From Agaricus subrufescens (lineage: Eukaryota; Basidiomycota; Agaricomycetes; Agaricales; Agaricaceae): a stretch of 64,000 bases of DNA. The stretch lies in the NCBI GenBank assembly GCA_029945375.1, contig CM057057.1, forward strand, positions 3,100,001-3,164,000. Reading direction: 5' to 3'. The notes under the pieces were generated by a model. It made no database searches and was not told the DNA's origin. It saw nothing but the letters and a program-made list of their open reading frames with translations. This document shows positions 47,310 through 60,400 of this stretch, in pieces (the first letter of the stretch is position 1; each line of letters opens with the position of its first letter). The position numbers and the translations under genes were made by a program.

Positions 47310-50300
47310 CTATCCGCCCACGGCGGCAACGACGAGATCGCAAGCCTCCTGCTTCTCCGCCCGAACACCGAGCTCTAACGTAACCCCTTGTCCCCGCGAA
47401 TACGTCATTCGACATCGTACCAATACCTTTCCGCCCCCACCTGTAACAATCCCTGACAGCTGTAGGGTATGTACTGACGTTGATGAAGGTGACTCGGTAC
47501 CACCCAAGGGTTCCATGTTGAGGACCTCAATAATAGAGTCACACGCAGCTAAAAAAAATAAGCATCGACACCCTGCTCGAGGATATATTTGTTCGTACCT
47601 TTGAGGCTGTCCATGGCCGATAGCGCGAATGTCTCCGTCGCGTTTGGGCCGGAACGTAAACGATCCCATTCCGCCCCAAAAGTGACATAACTGGGGATGA
47701 TGTAGTCACCGCCCGCACTTAATTCAACTTCTTCTAGCTGATATTCATCCTCATAGCCTTCCTCTTCTGGTTCGCCTGTTGATGGATCAAGTTCTTTGCT
47801 GATGAACTTGAGCGTGCATTGGAAAGAAGCCATCGCATATTGTTCCGGTTCAGTGCGAGTGAATGAGACATAAACAATGTTCGGAGAGTTTGATGATGTG
47901 AGAGATGGCAACGGGATAATGAAATCTTCCACTAAACCCGAATCTTCCGACGTCGGTTGCATAATGACCGAGACCTGTTCCAAAACCGTATCCGGTAACG
48001 TGTTTGATACATTGAACTATGGGGTGGGATGGTCAATCACGGATCTCCTCTTCTCAAGCTAGAAGCGAATACCTGGAACACGATGTGGTCTGAGAAAATA
48101 TGCTTAACACAAGTGACTTGATATTCGGTCTCATTTTCCGTCAGTTGAACGGGTTTAGCAGTGCTATTGAGAACAGTGCCATATGACGAGAAATTAGGCA
48201 CGTCGGCGAGTTGTTGCGCGTATGCGGATTGTTTTTCGGCAGCGGAAGGCGCAGCGGGAGCTTCCTGTACCTTTTTTGGAGCCGGAACCCCAATCGTGTC
48301 CAGAGTACTTGGTCCTGATCACGCCAATTAGTCAATGACCTAGTAAACATACACCCACTTACGAGCCGCTTCTTGAGCAGCCTGGGCTCGACTAATTTTA
48401 GGCACAGCCGAGGCGTCAAATGCCTGTGCATTTGCGGTGGGATCTTTAACATATGCAACTAATTTGGCTTCCAATGCCGCAAGCGAGAAAACGGACTCTA
48501 ATAGACATCGACGATCGCCATAATAAGCATTAATGCATCGAATATAGGGCCAGACTCTCACCTTCCTTGATATAGACATCGGCAAGTCGCTTCTGATTAA
48601 AGACTTTGAGATACATAGCAGCCCGATCTCGGACTTCATCGTCTACGTCGTCAAGGCATCTACAGGATGGAGTCATTTCGCTGTGGAAAATCCTTTAATG
48701 ATGTATTCTTGCCTGCTCAACAAGACGTGGATGCTCTTTTGCAGATTGCTGTCAGACGCGTTGATGCCAAATTTAGCCAAGCTGCCGACCGCTGCTGCCC
48801 GCACAGTAGCGTTCTCCAAAACAACCCTGTTGTATATGAAGCGAATGTACTTGGCAGGTTGTGGAGACTTGGGTCCTTCGATTCCAAGGAGGTGGAGAAT
48901 ACGAACAGAAAGCTTTGTGAATTCGCAGTCTTCAATGAACTCACAAAGGTGTGACAAAGCCTGCTCCTTGCAGTCGGAGATATATTTGATCATGTCAAAC
49001 ATGGCTTCGACGACAGCTCGTTTGAAATCATAACCTCCTTCATCGCGGAGAACACCAGAGAGGAAGCCGAGCATCGAAACATGTTTGGCGGGGAACTTTA
49101 AACAGAGCGACCGAATTGCGTCAACAATAATAACCTTGAACTCGTCGCTGATTTCGGCCATAAAGCCGGTAATTTGCTTGATAAGACGGTCAACGGAGGC
49201 CTCATTACCAGTCTGATATAAAGGGGATCAACTAGTGCACCGCATATACTGGGAAATTAACTCACTTTCAGGAGGGTAGTGATCGCATAAGTGGCGACGC
49301 TGCGATTAGGGTCAGCAATCAAGCTTTCAAGGTCGACGTTACATGTTGCGACGCTATTGGGATGGGAAAGTGCAAGAGCGGCAAGAGTACGGGTGGCGGC
49401 AAACTTGAGTACAGGCTTTGGTGAAGAAAGGAATAGCTGGAGCACTGATAGTAGGTCAGGAGGACGTCTGATCACGTATAGTATTCTCTCCTTACCGGCA
49501 ATAGCCTTCGTTAGCTGCTGTGAGGTGACATTCTTCATTTCACAGATGACCCTCGCCGCTTCGAAATTGACCATATCACTTTTATGACGCAACCACCCCT
49601 CGAGTAGATCCAGCATCTGCCTTTGGACACTACACAGGGATATACGTCAGAACAAAAGCAGCAATGACCATATTATCGTTATTACGCACTTAGGGTCTTC
49701 CTCCATGACTTTCGCGGCATACCGGATCAACATACATAGGGCCATTGGATTCTTGAGTGTTGTCCCAGCACCACTCTTGCCTCCACCCAACTGCTGAATC
49801 ATTTTCGTGATCGCCATTCTGTCCTGTTTCCTGATCAAGTACAACAAACCCAACGCATGATATTGTGCAATGTAGCTCGTTGATTGAATCGTCTGTGGCC
49901 CGCTGGGCTGACTGCCTCCGCCGAACCCAAGGTAACCACCTCCGCCACCGACAGAACCAAAGAAACTTGATGACTGTTTTGCATTGACTGCCTCCTGAAC
50001 TTCATTTACCCAGCGTTTTACGACATCCTTGGCATTAGGGAAAAGGTGATATGCTGAAACAAGGGCGGCAGTAGATATGGAAGGATTTCGGTCGACGATA
50101 GCAGCCTTGAAGAATCGTTCAACACCCTGAGCCATCGAGGGCTGTATACAAGGCGTTAGACATCATTTAAACGCGAGGATAGAGAACACGCACGTCAATG
50201 ATTCTACATAGAGCCCGGATCGCATTTGGCCTGTAGATGACTTCGGAATTGGGTTGCATATCTTTCATAATACTGCTGGTCACCATAATCACGTCTTCAG

Positions 50301-50649
50301 ATGTAGTAGCGAGTTCTTTGATAGCAAGATAGACCGCTTGCCGCAGGGCGCTCTGTGAATGTGTCGATATTGAATGTCTTTTTAACGATGATTTAGCTCT
50401 TACATCTTTGTGTTGGAAGAGTTTAGTGGTCCCGAAGAAGAGAGTGGTCGCCTCTTGAGTTCCAAACGTCTCGCCGACATATAGCAGATACACGATCCTT
50501 GTTAGAAGGGCCCGGCATTTTCTTGGGCTGATTGGAGAATCGTTGAAAACACGAGCCTCCTGGATGATAGTTGTTTTGTTATTGTAGTAAGAGCTTAGGC
50601 CACTTTCATCCTCCTTTTTAGAAGTAAAAGACAAGGCTAGAGAAGCCAT
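47310..50649 (-). CDS. SEC21: Coatomer subunit gamma (SEC21, COPI coat)
   Basis: Gamma-COP is a structural subunit of the COPI coat that drives Golgi-to-ER retrograde vesicle transport. The start at 50649 ([16 protein letters not shown]) is followed by [40 protein letters not shown] and [13 protein letters not shown]. These form the adaptin-type N-terminal solenoid. Then come [63 protein letters not shown] and [16 protein letters not shown]. The middle exons carry [24 protein letters not shown] and [20 protein letters not shown]. The C-terminal appendage is [24 protein letters not shown] and [15 protein letters not shown]. It ends in [10 protein letters not shown] at 47310. About ten short introns; about 930 residues, normal for the family. 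Confidence 0.95.
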
Positions 50650-51632
50650 CGAGGAGGACGTGCGGGCGGCGGATCAGATTTCGAGGTTGTGGACGTGGAA
50701 GGCTTGTTTATAACGTGTTTGGTTGACATCACTCTACAAATCAATTAAAATTCTGACAATATTCATTCTATTCGACGCCTACTGCTAATATTCTGCATCT
50801 GAACTAGTACACTCTGCTGTACCATACCATAAAGTTATAATTGTACAACACATAAGAGGGGGGATGAGAGGTTTGTTTTGCTTTTTTAAGCCTACGGTGT
50901 AAGTAGAATTGTGAGGTTTCCCTTGCAGAGTGCCAGCCAGACGCGGCGCCCTCTCCCATCCCTCTCGCCTTTGACAAAGTAGCATCAAAGTGGGGGATAG
51001 GAGGACAACAAAAACGGTAGGAAACACAGAGAGAGAATCAACAAAGCTAAACCATGGAAGGAGCGCGCATGAAGATCATGGAGAAGAAAGCGAGGGTTGT
51101 AGAACTAATGGCACAAGAACTATGGAGAGAAAAAAATGGGAAGATAAAGCGAGGGATTCTCCAGATCATGGATTACGGGCGCTATAATGGAATTTATGGT
51201 GCAGGCAACGAAAAGAAGATTAGGGCAACCAGCTCTCTCACTGGGTCAAACCAGTGGGCAGAGAGTGATCTGAAAAGAAACAGCGTCCGTATGAGTCATA
51301 AAGTCAAGGGATACAAGCCGTGTCAACGTGTCGGATATGATTGTCGCCTGTCATACCCTTGCATGTACGCGCCCAATATCGCGAAGGTGGGAAACTCGGA
51401 GGGCCATGGAACCTATAGAGACAAATGCTGCACCATCTCGAACCGGAATGAACACCGGGCGTGCCCCAACTAAGTCTTGTCCAAAACCTCTCTTTCCGCA
51501 ATGCCTTCGACCCATGCCATGGGACCGACAAAACACTGAACACAATACCGAGCAAGAATCGCACCTGCCCTCCCCCACTGCTCGGTCACCCGGGACGCGC
51601 ATACCAAACGAAGCCATAAGACTTTAAGCTAT
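50650..51632. other. Intergenic gap of 1 kb
   Basis: The upstream region of gamma-COP and the 3' flank of casein kinase I. A plus-strand frame (51054-51473, 139 codons) has no recognisable content and is probably chance. No RNA gene is seen. Confidence 0.45.
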
Positions 51633-52892
51633 CTACCAGAGTTCGGGCTCGCGACCGCGAGGAGCACGTTGTTGCCCTACAGCACCCGGGGCAGCTTGTT
51701 GAGCCTGGCGAGTGTGGGAACGAAGCCTATTAAAAATGAGATTATAGGAGATGATAAAGGGACCTCCTACTCACAGACGGTCGCTGGCGCGATGATCTTC
51801 TTCCTCTTGAACGACTTTCCTGCGACCAGCAGTAGCCTTGGTGCTGCTGCCGGCAGCAGCAGCATCATCTTGAGTGCTGCGTTGGACACTCCAGTCAAAG
51901 ACATAGTCGTATTGATAGCCCTCGCGGACAAAGAGATCTCGGAAGAGCTTGCGGAGGTAGGAGTAGTCGGGCTTGTCATCAAAGCGAAGAGCGCGAGTGT
52001 AATTCAAAAAGATACCGAATTCGTTGGGATAGCCACGGCAAAGGAGGTCGGTGGGTGTGGTCATCTTCTTTTCCATGATGCGATCATATTTTTGTTTCTT
52101 GGTGGCGGCTTTCAGACCCTGCCAGGGGAGAGCACCGCGGAGGAAATACATGAGAACATAAGCCAGAGACTCGAGGTCATCTCGACGGGCCTGCTCAACG
52201 CCCAAATGGGTGTTGATAGAGGTGTAGCGGGCGGTACCGGTGAGATTCTTGTTCTCTCTGTATGGAATATGGAGGTGGGTCTTCGGGTCACGGAATTTCT
52301 TTGCCAGACCAAAATCGATGACGTTGACTTGGTTGCCCCGCTTTCCGATGCCCATCAAAAAGTTGTCAGGTTTGATGTCACGATGGATGAAGTTGCGAGA
52401 GTGGATATATTCGATGCGGGAGATCTATGGGGAAGATGAGTGATGGGACTAACACTAAAAAAAGAGTGGCTGAGTACCAATTGGTCAGCTAGGAGCAGAA
52501 CGGTTTTGAGACTGAATTTGCGGTTGCAAAAGTTGAAGAGGTCCTCGAGGGAGGGCCCGAGCAGGTCAAGGACCATAGCATTGTAGTCGCATTCGGTGCC
52601 GTACCAGCGAACAAAGGGCACGCCAACACCACCGGCGAGAGTCTTGTAGACCTTGGACTCGTATTCGAGCTGGGGATGCTTAGCCTTGACTGACTCGAGC
52701 TTGATGGCAACCTCTTCCCCAGAGATGATGTTGATGCCGAGGTAGATGTCACCTAAGCGGGGAGAAGTAAGACTACAAGTCGGAGGGGCTAACGAAAAAA
52801 AACGAACCAAAGGAGCCAGAGCCAATTTTCTTGCCGAGTCTATACTTGCCGCCCACACGGAGATCCAGTCTGTGGGTGGAGGTGTCGGCCAT
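51633..52892 (-). CDS. Casein kinase I (CK1 delta/epsilon, HRR25/HHP1 type)
   Basis: A serine/threonine kinase of the CK1 family with roles in DNA repair, ribosome maturation, vesicle traffic and cell cycle. The start at 52892 ([18 protein letters not shown]) leads to the glycine loop ([15 protein letters not shown]), the Lys in [16 protein letters not shown], the hinge, [20 protein letters not shown] (catalytic HRD and Asn) and [11 protein letters not shown] (DFG). The CK1 signature [15 protein letters not shown] follows. The lobe ends in ALPWQGLKA and [24 protein letters not shown]. The C-terminal tail after DDAAAAGSS contains ASDRL, spliced to [18 protein letters not shown]; the stop is at 51633. 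The tail is shorter than in HRR25 and has no palmitoylation-type Cys pair, so it is nearer HHP1 than plasma-membrane YCK1/2. Confidence 0.96.
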
Positions 52893-53510
52893 GTTTGATT
52901 ATGGGGGTGAACTGGAAGAAAGAGGAGGTGTGAGCGGACGCACAGAAGAGAGAAGGAGAGGAAGATGGGGGGAAAGGAAGGAGGAGAAGGTGCCTTTGAA
53001 GGGCTGGGCTGGAGGACATGTGGATCAGATGCTGGCTGGCATGATACGTAACATCTGGGTGCAGCCGAGAGCGAGCGGGAGGCTCCGGGGAGGGACGGGA
53101 CGAGGAAGGAAAGAGAGGACTCACGGTGGGAGGAAAGAGAAGGAGAAGATGGGAGAGAGAGCGAGGAGAGAGAGGGCTTTAAAGGTCAGGAGCTGGTGGC
53201 AGACAAGGCACTGCTGTGTCTGCGGAGTTTGAAGTTGATCGATGAGCTTTTATTCCCTCAAAGATTATTCCGCCCGCCGCCCGCGCTGCAGGCCCCGGAG
53301 TCGGGCCAGACACTGCCCTCGTCGTCGGCGCAGCCCTGCCAGCGGTTTTCTCGCCGCGGGCCACGGCGGCGGGGCGGCAGCGGGTATGCAGGCACATGGC
53401 GCCATCATTGATCAGCAACTGACCTCAGCTCAACTCTCTCTCACCCCGCCTCCGTTGCCAGCCCGCTCCTTCGCTCCCTCCCCCTCCCCCGCCGCTCTTT
53501 TGCCCCTCCC
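52893..53510. promoter_or_regulatory. Divergent promoter region of casein kinase I and chitin synthase
   Basis: A 618-base region between the start codons. It is purine-rich (GA-rich) on the plus strand up to about 53180, next to the kinase, then GC-rich. Pyrimidine runs (CCCCTCCCCC) precede the chitin synthase start. Confidence 0.5.
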
Positions 53511-56500
53511 ATGGCCTACCGCCACAACGATCCCTACTCCAGTAAGCCTCCCGCCACTCTCGCTCCCCGCCGCTGAACTTTCCCGCCGCAGACTACCAAA
53601 CGCCGCAGGCCGGCTTCCAGACAAAAAACCCCAATGAATACGACGACCAGTACGGCTGGGATGCAAAGTCCTACCAAAGCAGCTACGCTGGCTCCCAGGC
53701 GCATCTCAACCCCTCAGAGATGACCCAAGTTACCACCTCCCCGCACCGCATCCCTCCCGTCCCCTCCCTCTCTTATCACTCGATGTATCCTCCTCCAAGC
53801 CCCAATCTAAACTACCAGCACACCGGGTGGACTGACGCAAGAGAAAAGCTCCTCAAGAGAAGGTCTGTTCGTCAGGTCCAACTTTTCCAGGGCAACCTTG
53901 TTCTCGATGTCCCCGTTCCCGCCTCTATCGTCCCCGCCGGCATGGGCCATCTCGAGGAGATGACCAAGATGAGGTACACTGCCGCCACTTGCGACCCTGA
54001 TAACTTTATGGCGTCCAAGTACTCCCTGCGTCCTTATCTTTATAAGCGTCACACAGAGTTGTTCATCGTCATGACAATGTACAATGAGGACGAGGTTTTA
54101 TTTGTAAAAACTATGAACGCGTGCGTGCCATCATCCTCCCCTTCCCTACCACCTTGCTCAGTCTCCCCTCACAGCGTTATCAAGAATATCACCCATCTTT
54201 GTAGCCGGAATCGCTCAAAGGTCTGGGGCGCAGAGGGTTGGAAAAAGGTCGTCGTCTGCGTCGTATCCGACGGCCGGAACAAGATCAACAAGCGTACCCT
54301 CCAAGTCCTCACTCTGGTGTGTTGCCTCTTTTTCTCCCTCAACTGGTAACCAATCGTTTCATCAGATGGGATGCTATCAAGAAGGTATTGCTAAGGATTC
54401 GGTTGCTGGTAAAGATGTCACAGCCCACATCTTTGAGTAGGTCTTATTGTTATGATCTAATTCCTTCGTCTGATCCCGTCGCTTCAACAAGGTATACTAC
54501 AAATGTTGTCGTGACAGAGACAGGCGAAGTATCACAAGGATCCTGTCCCGTCCAAATCCTCTTCTGCCTCAAGGAGCAAAATAAGAAGAAACTCAACAGC
54601 CATCGCTGGTTCTTCAACGCCTTTGGTCCGTTGATCAATCCTAATGGTAAGTTTCACCTCTGCTTCGCACGGCTGATCGGTGTTTGAAATGAATCGCATC
54701 AGTTTGTGTTCTCCTTGATGTCGGTACCAAGCCAACTGGGACATCGATCTATGAGCTCTGGAAGTGTAAGCGCAGCTCAGTTTTCCCTCATTGTCATCCA
54801 TCTCACAGACCAAAGGTTTCGACAAACATTCAGGTGTTGGTGGGGCTTGTGGAGAGTGAGCTATATACTTCTAATATCTTGTCCGCCATCTAAACAAGCC
54901 TTAGAATTTGTGTCGACACAGGCCGTGGGTGTAGCCTCCTGCTGACAAGCCCCTTGGCCGCTTCACAAAACTTCGAGGTATTTCTGCATCTTTTTGCATG
55001 CCCGATGGTCCATTAACTTGATATCTATTTCAGTACAAGATTTCCAACATCCTTGATAAACCCTTGGAGGTACATTGACACTTATCATCTCTGAACTTCT
55101 TGCTAAGCAGCTGTTTTAGAGTGTCTTTGGCTACATTAGCGTATTGCCTGGTGCATTTAGCGCTTACCGCTACAAAGCTCTTCTCAATGGTCCTGATGGG
55201 AAGGGACCTCTGGCTTCTTACTTCAAAGGCGAGACTATGCATGGTGGAAACAGCTCTGCTGGACTTTTTGAGGTAGATCAACCTTATCATATTCTAACCA
55301 GCATTCTCACTCGACCACAGCGAAACATGTACTTGGCCGAAGATCGTATCTTGTGCTTTGAAATTGTGACTAAAAAACGCGAAGCGTGGACGTGAGTATC
55401 GTAAATTGTCAACCTTCATGTTCTGTCTAACTTGTATCCGCTGTAAAGCCTCAAGTATGTCAAGAGCGCTAAGGCGTCAACAGATGTCCCGACCTCTGTG
55501 AGTTCTCCTTCTTATTACCTTATTGCCACTCATGCGTTGTAGGTGCCGGAATTCATCTCGCAGCGTCGTCGTTGGTTGAACGGGTCCCTTTTTGCTTCGA
55601 TTCATGCCACAGTATTCTTCTTCCGTATCTGGACATCTGGCCAAAATATATTCCGAATGTTACTCCTACAGGTAATTTGCAGCCAATTTTCCATCCCTCG
55701 ATCTCAAACAAGCTTCTTTTCAGTTCGAATTCATCTACAACGCGGTTCAACTTGTATTCACCTGGACTTCTCTCGCTAACTATTACTTGGCTTTCTTCTT
55801 TGTAAGTCATCATGACCTTTCATATACTACAGCTGACAATCTTATGTTCCTAGCTTGTATCCTCCGCCACTGCCGATGCCAAGTCTGATGCATTCCACTT
55901 CCTGAGTCGCGGCGCAGGGAAAGCTGTCTTTGAGATCTTCCTCAACCTTTACATCGGTGTTATATTCCTTGTTCTCGTCTGTTCCTTGGGAAATCGTCCC
56001 CAGGGCTCAAAATGGGCGTACACGTTTGCTATACTTATGTTTGGTCTGTGCAACATCATTGCGACGTGGTGTGCCATATACACGGTTTATAACGAAGTTC
56101 GCGATGACCTTCACAGCGTGCAGCAGTTCCCACAGTATGTTTCATCCTCCTTCATACATTATATTGCCTAACCCTAATCTTTTCAGTGTGCTACTGCACA
56201 ATGCCGACTTCCAACAAGTATTTATTGCCGTTCTTGCCACTTATGGTCTCTATTTCATTGGCTCCTTCATGCACTTTGAACCCTGGCACATGTTCACCTC
56301 ATTCGCGCAGTATTTGTTCTTCCTGCCGTCCTACGTCAATATCCTCATGATGTATGCCATGTGTAACTTGCACGACGTGACCTGGGGTACTAAGGGTGAC
56401 AATGGAGCCTCAAAGGATTTAGGTGGTGCCAAGAAGATCAAGGGTGAGGATGGAAAAGACATAATGGAAGTTGAATTGCCAACGGCAAAGGAGGATGTCG

Positions 56501-57025
56501 AACGACTCTGGGCTGCTTCCAGAACTGCACTCAAAGTCAAACCACCTGAAGAAAAGGAGCACCGTGACGCTGCTACAAAGCAAGCTGATCATGACAGGAA
56601 TAGCCGAACAAATGTCGTTCTCGCCTGGGTCGGCACGAACATGTGAGTAGCTTCTTCTTTTCGGGGTCATTGCGTCTGCTCGGCATCGTTTTTGTTTTGT
56701 TTTTTTCTTTTTCTTGCCCCACCTCGTGGTGTACTGCTGTCGTTTTTAACTGTTTCAAAGTTTGCTGAAACTGATGTTGGTTAAAAGGTTGTTAATTGTG
56801 GTGTTCACTTCGACGGTGTTCCAAAACTGGGTGGCGTCTCACATCACCAAAGCAGGAAATACATTCAACCCGTACCTTACTTTCTTGTTCTATGCCTTGT
56901 GAGTAATTCATTAATCATGCCGTCTATCATGAATGGCACCCTGACACGATTTCAGTGCCGGCCTGTCCGCAGTCCGCTTCTTGGGCTCGTTTTTATACCT
57001 TGTACTTCGCCTTTTCGGCTGCTAA
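53511..57025 (+). CDS. Chitin synthase, division 1 (class I-III type)
   Basis: It polymerises UDP-GlcNAc to chitin at the plasma membrane. The start at 53511 ([10 protein letters not shown]) has a short Tyr/Gln-rich N-terminus. The chitin synthase N-domain follows ([13 protein letters not shown]). The catalytic core shows [88 protein letters not shown] (the EDR motif) and [14 protein letters not shown] (QRRRW). Several membrane spans follow ([70 protein letters not shown]). It ends in LFGC. The splice after ELWK restores [10 protein letters not shown] only if the acceptor is CAAAG, a rare AAG. Class I/II/III cannot be decided from motifs alone. Confidence 0.95.
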
Positions 57026-57433
57026 ATCGCAGCGTTTTTCTTATATCTATAATTATAAACTCGAATCTTGTTCAACATCGGTGTATTTTGTTCTTTTTAC
57101 TATACCCAAGTAAGGAAGGATTCGTGTCGATTTACAGTTCTGTGTTCATGTTTGTTTGGAATATAAAAAGCTCGTGATCGATCTGATGCATATGGGTGTT
57201 TGATTTGAAGACATGAGAAGAATAAGTAAAGCTAATTTAAAATCGAGTGTGAAGACAAACAACCCAAATGTAATTCCCAAGACTCTAAACTGCAAGAAAC
57301 CAAAAAAAAAAAAAATAACAAAGTATGTTTCGTTCCTACAATACAATGGATGAATCGTGATCGTTGAAAATGGCATCCAATGCTATGACATGACATAAGA
57401 TAAAAGACACGTATAAGATATGTAGTTTATTCA
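57026..57433. other. Intergenic gap between convergent genes
   Basis: A 408-base 3' region shared by chitin synthase (plus) and the 1305-residue protein (minus). It is AT-rich with an A14 tract near 57302-57315. Both 3' ends and poly(A) sites probably lie here. No gene is seen. Confidence 0.5.
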
Positions 57434-60400
57434 TCAGTGGTCAATTTCATGATACGGGTATGTCAAATTAGGTGTTTTCGGGGAAACAATTTCAAACTGT
57501 GACACATCAAAACTGGGTCTAGTTTCCACCGAAGATCGAGACGAAATCGTCGACACAGGTGCCGGAGAAACTGATCTCCCCATATTTGGTCTCCTCGAAG
57601 TAGCAGACATCTGATCATTGTCGGGTAGTCCAGAACCCGGTGCAATTCCGTTCTTTCCGACCAAAGGACTATTTTGTATTTGTAGACTCGGTGGTATATC
57701 GTTGGAAGTCGTGGAAGATTTCGTAGAATGGAAACTAGGCCTCCGAGATCGACTGATACTAGAAGAAGGTAAATGTGTTCTGTCAACACTTGACCTAGAT
57801 TCCGAAGGTACCGGACTAGATGAAAGCAGGGGTGACGGCGATTTGGGCGACTTCTGGAACGTCTTTAGTATAGACCTGCGTGTAGATTTATCCTTGTCTG
57901 GAAAAGCCTGTGACTGCTGCCGTATGTCACCTGCTTGATGGGGCTGTGTTGGTAGAGAAGGTGGGGAAACAGGACGGGGCGAAAATCGAAGGGAAGGCGA
58001 CATATGTATAGGGTATGGAGACTCTTGGTCGAAGTGGAACTTGTTCATTGACGAAGTACCTCGCCCAGGTAGCATCTGCGCTGGTATGATTGGAGACGCA
58101 TTTGGTTTTCGAGCCACAAAAGATGGCAATTGTAAACCTGGTTGTAGGCTTTCGGGGTGATCGGATAATGAAGTATGCACAGAGTAACCTTCTTGGTTCG
58201 GAAGCGATGGTGATAGAGGGAACCCTTCCTCACTAGCGGTCTGAGGAACTTGTAGTCCATGCTTCGAATGGGGTGGTACGCCCTTGTTAACCGGACCCGG
58301 TCCATTTGATCCATTGAAGTGGCCCTGCGACGGAACGTCTTGGCCCTGCAATGTGCGTGAAACGGGAAACATATCATGATCCTGCGACACCCGAGTAGGT
58401 GACAACGGAGAGAGTTGACTCTGCTCGGGCGATAAGGCCCTGAAGCTAGGCGGGGGTGTTGGAACAATGATATCAGGAAATTCCATCGTCTCTTCCGAAG
58501 GACGTTCAGGCCGCATTGGTGGAGCTTGCGCCAAGCTCAGGTTTGTAGGCATCTTCGGTACCGGAATCTCAGTAGGGTCCATCGCGTCCCGTGATGGACG
58601 TTCAGTCCGCGTCGGTGGAACTGGGGGAGAACCGCTTCCAGAAACATTCACATTTCCGGCTGTATTGCTTGAACTCGATCGATTATTGCTCCTCCTCCAA
58701 AGCCTCTTTATGCTCCGCACAGTAATTAAAGGAGTCTTTAAGTTTGGTTTGACAGCAGACGCTACATCATCTCCAATGATGGTGATTGAGTCAGCTGAGA
58801 AACGACTCGTGGTGGTCGAAGAACCTCTTCCTTTGGAGGCTCTGGTCGTTTCATCCTCCGCAACAGGTTCCAAAGGGCTGGATCCTTGAGCACGCGTCCC
58901 TTGATACGATATATTTGAGCTATGCCCGTGAATGATTGGCTCGGTTGGAGTAGATGATGGATACCGCCCAAAAGGATCAGGGGACAGTGGAACAACTGGA
59001 GAATCAGCAGTAGAATTTGGTACAGGAACGGATGATCCAGGCTGGGCAGGGTATTCCTCTTCTAATTCCCGTTTCCTTCGTTCTGTCTCCGCCGAAACTG
59101 CGTTAGAAGATGGTGCGGCGAAAGATTTGGGAGCAGAAGTGGTGACCCCATTCAAGGCAAGTCTAGGAGGGGAGGGTGGCTCATCTACCCCACTTCCGGG
59201 ACTTTGACTCCCTCGAATAGAAGAAAAGGGGACTGCGGGCCATGTCGTTAAATTGGCGCCTGTGCTGGAGGTCCGAGGACTGAGAATGGTAGAGGTGAGC
59301 TTTCTATTCCAATCAATCCCACAAGTGACTTACGGTCCTTGTACCCGATCCGGGTGACTGTGTGTACTACTTAAGAGAGATATTACTAACAAGATCTAAT
59401 TAATGACTGTTACAAACTCACGGGATATTTTTTTGTCCATCTGAAACTCGGAAAGAAGGGGTATTATAATCAGCGTTCAGCATTCCGGGTGAAGGTAGAG
59501 GCGAGTTAGAACTTGGCAACCTGGGAGATAATGATGAGTTATCTCCTTCAAGTTCTGATTTGAGCATCCGCGGAGAAAGTTGTGCCATGGTCTAAGGAAT
59601 AAGAAAGTGAATTCAGATGATTTCATTAAACATGTCACAAGAAACTATTGGCATACCCGCTCAATTTCGTCTAATTGTGCCCTGAACAAGAATTGACTCC
59701 GGCGGCGATCGTTCGGGTCGTTCTCATCAAACTACCTCAGGCGTCAGCACAGAAATCTCAAGCGGAGTACGGACTGAATAAACGACCCACGTCTTCTGTC
59801 GGATCCAGGCCGAGATCTAACTCGTCATAGAAGGCACCAATACGCTTCTCGGAGTCGGCTGAACTCTGGGAACGGGTATGCAGGTTATCCAGCTTCTCTG
59901 GAGTTTCATCTTCTGAGTATCCCGTCACAGGGGATTTTCCGGGTGAAGCATCACCGTTCAGATAGGCAAGGCCTACACTTTCAGCACTGCTAGGCCAAGG
60001 ACTAGATTCTGTGGGTACTGCAAGTTCTTGGATAGTATCTTTCGGTGCGAGAGTAAGAGGTGGTGGAATATGTTTTTTGGCGACATGTGTGGGGGACGAG
60101 GAACGGTTCGCCGGAGGTGACGCCACATCAGCAGAAGGAGGGGTTACAAGAGAACCTGGGCGGGACATTTGCTGGAGTAATTCGCGTACCTCTTCCTCTT
60201 CAGGCTGAACGAGAGGACCGAATTCTTGTAAATCGTCGCTTTCCAAACCACTGAGGTCCGCCGCCGTAAGTGAAAGATTGATGGTGTCTGAACCGGACAC
60301 CCTCTGGTCACTGCCGGCAGCCCGAATATCTGCCCAAGTATCAGCATCACTACCAAAGACATCCGTTAGTGGATCTCCATTAATCGAGGTGATAGGAACC

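Noticed and set aside
51054..51473. Plus-strand 139-codon frame between gamma-COP and casein kinase
   Set aside because: No recognisable motif, no good intron pattern, and it lies in the expected 3' flank of casein kinase I and upstream region of gamma-COP.
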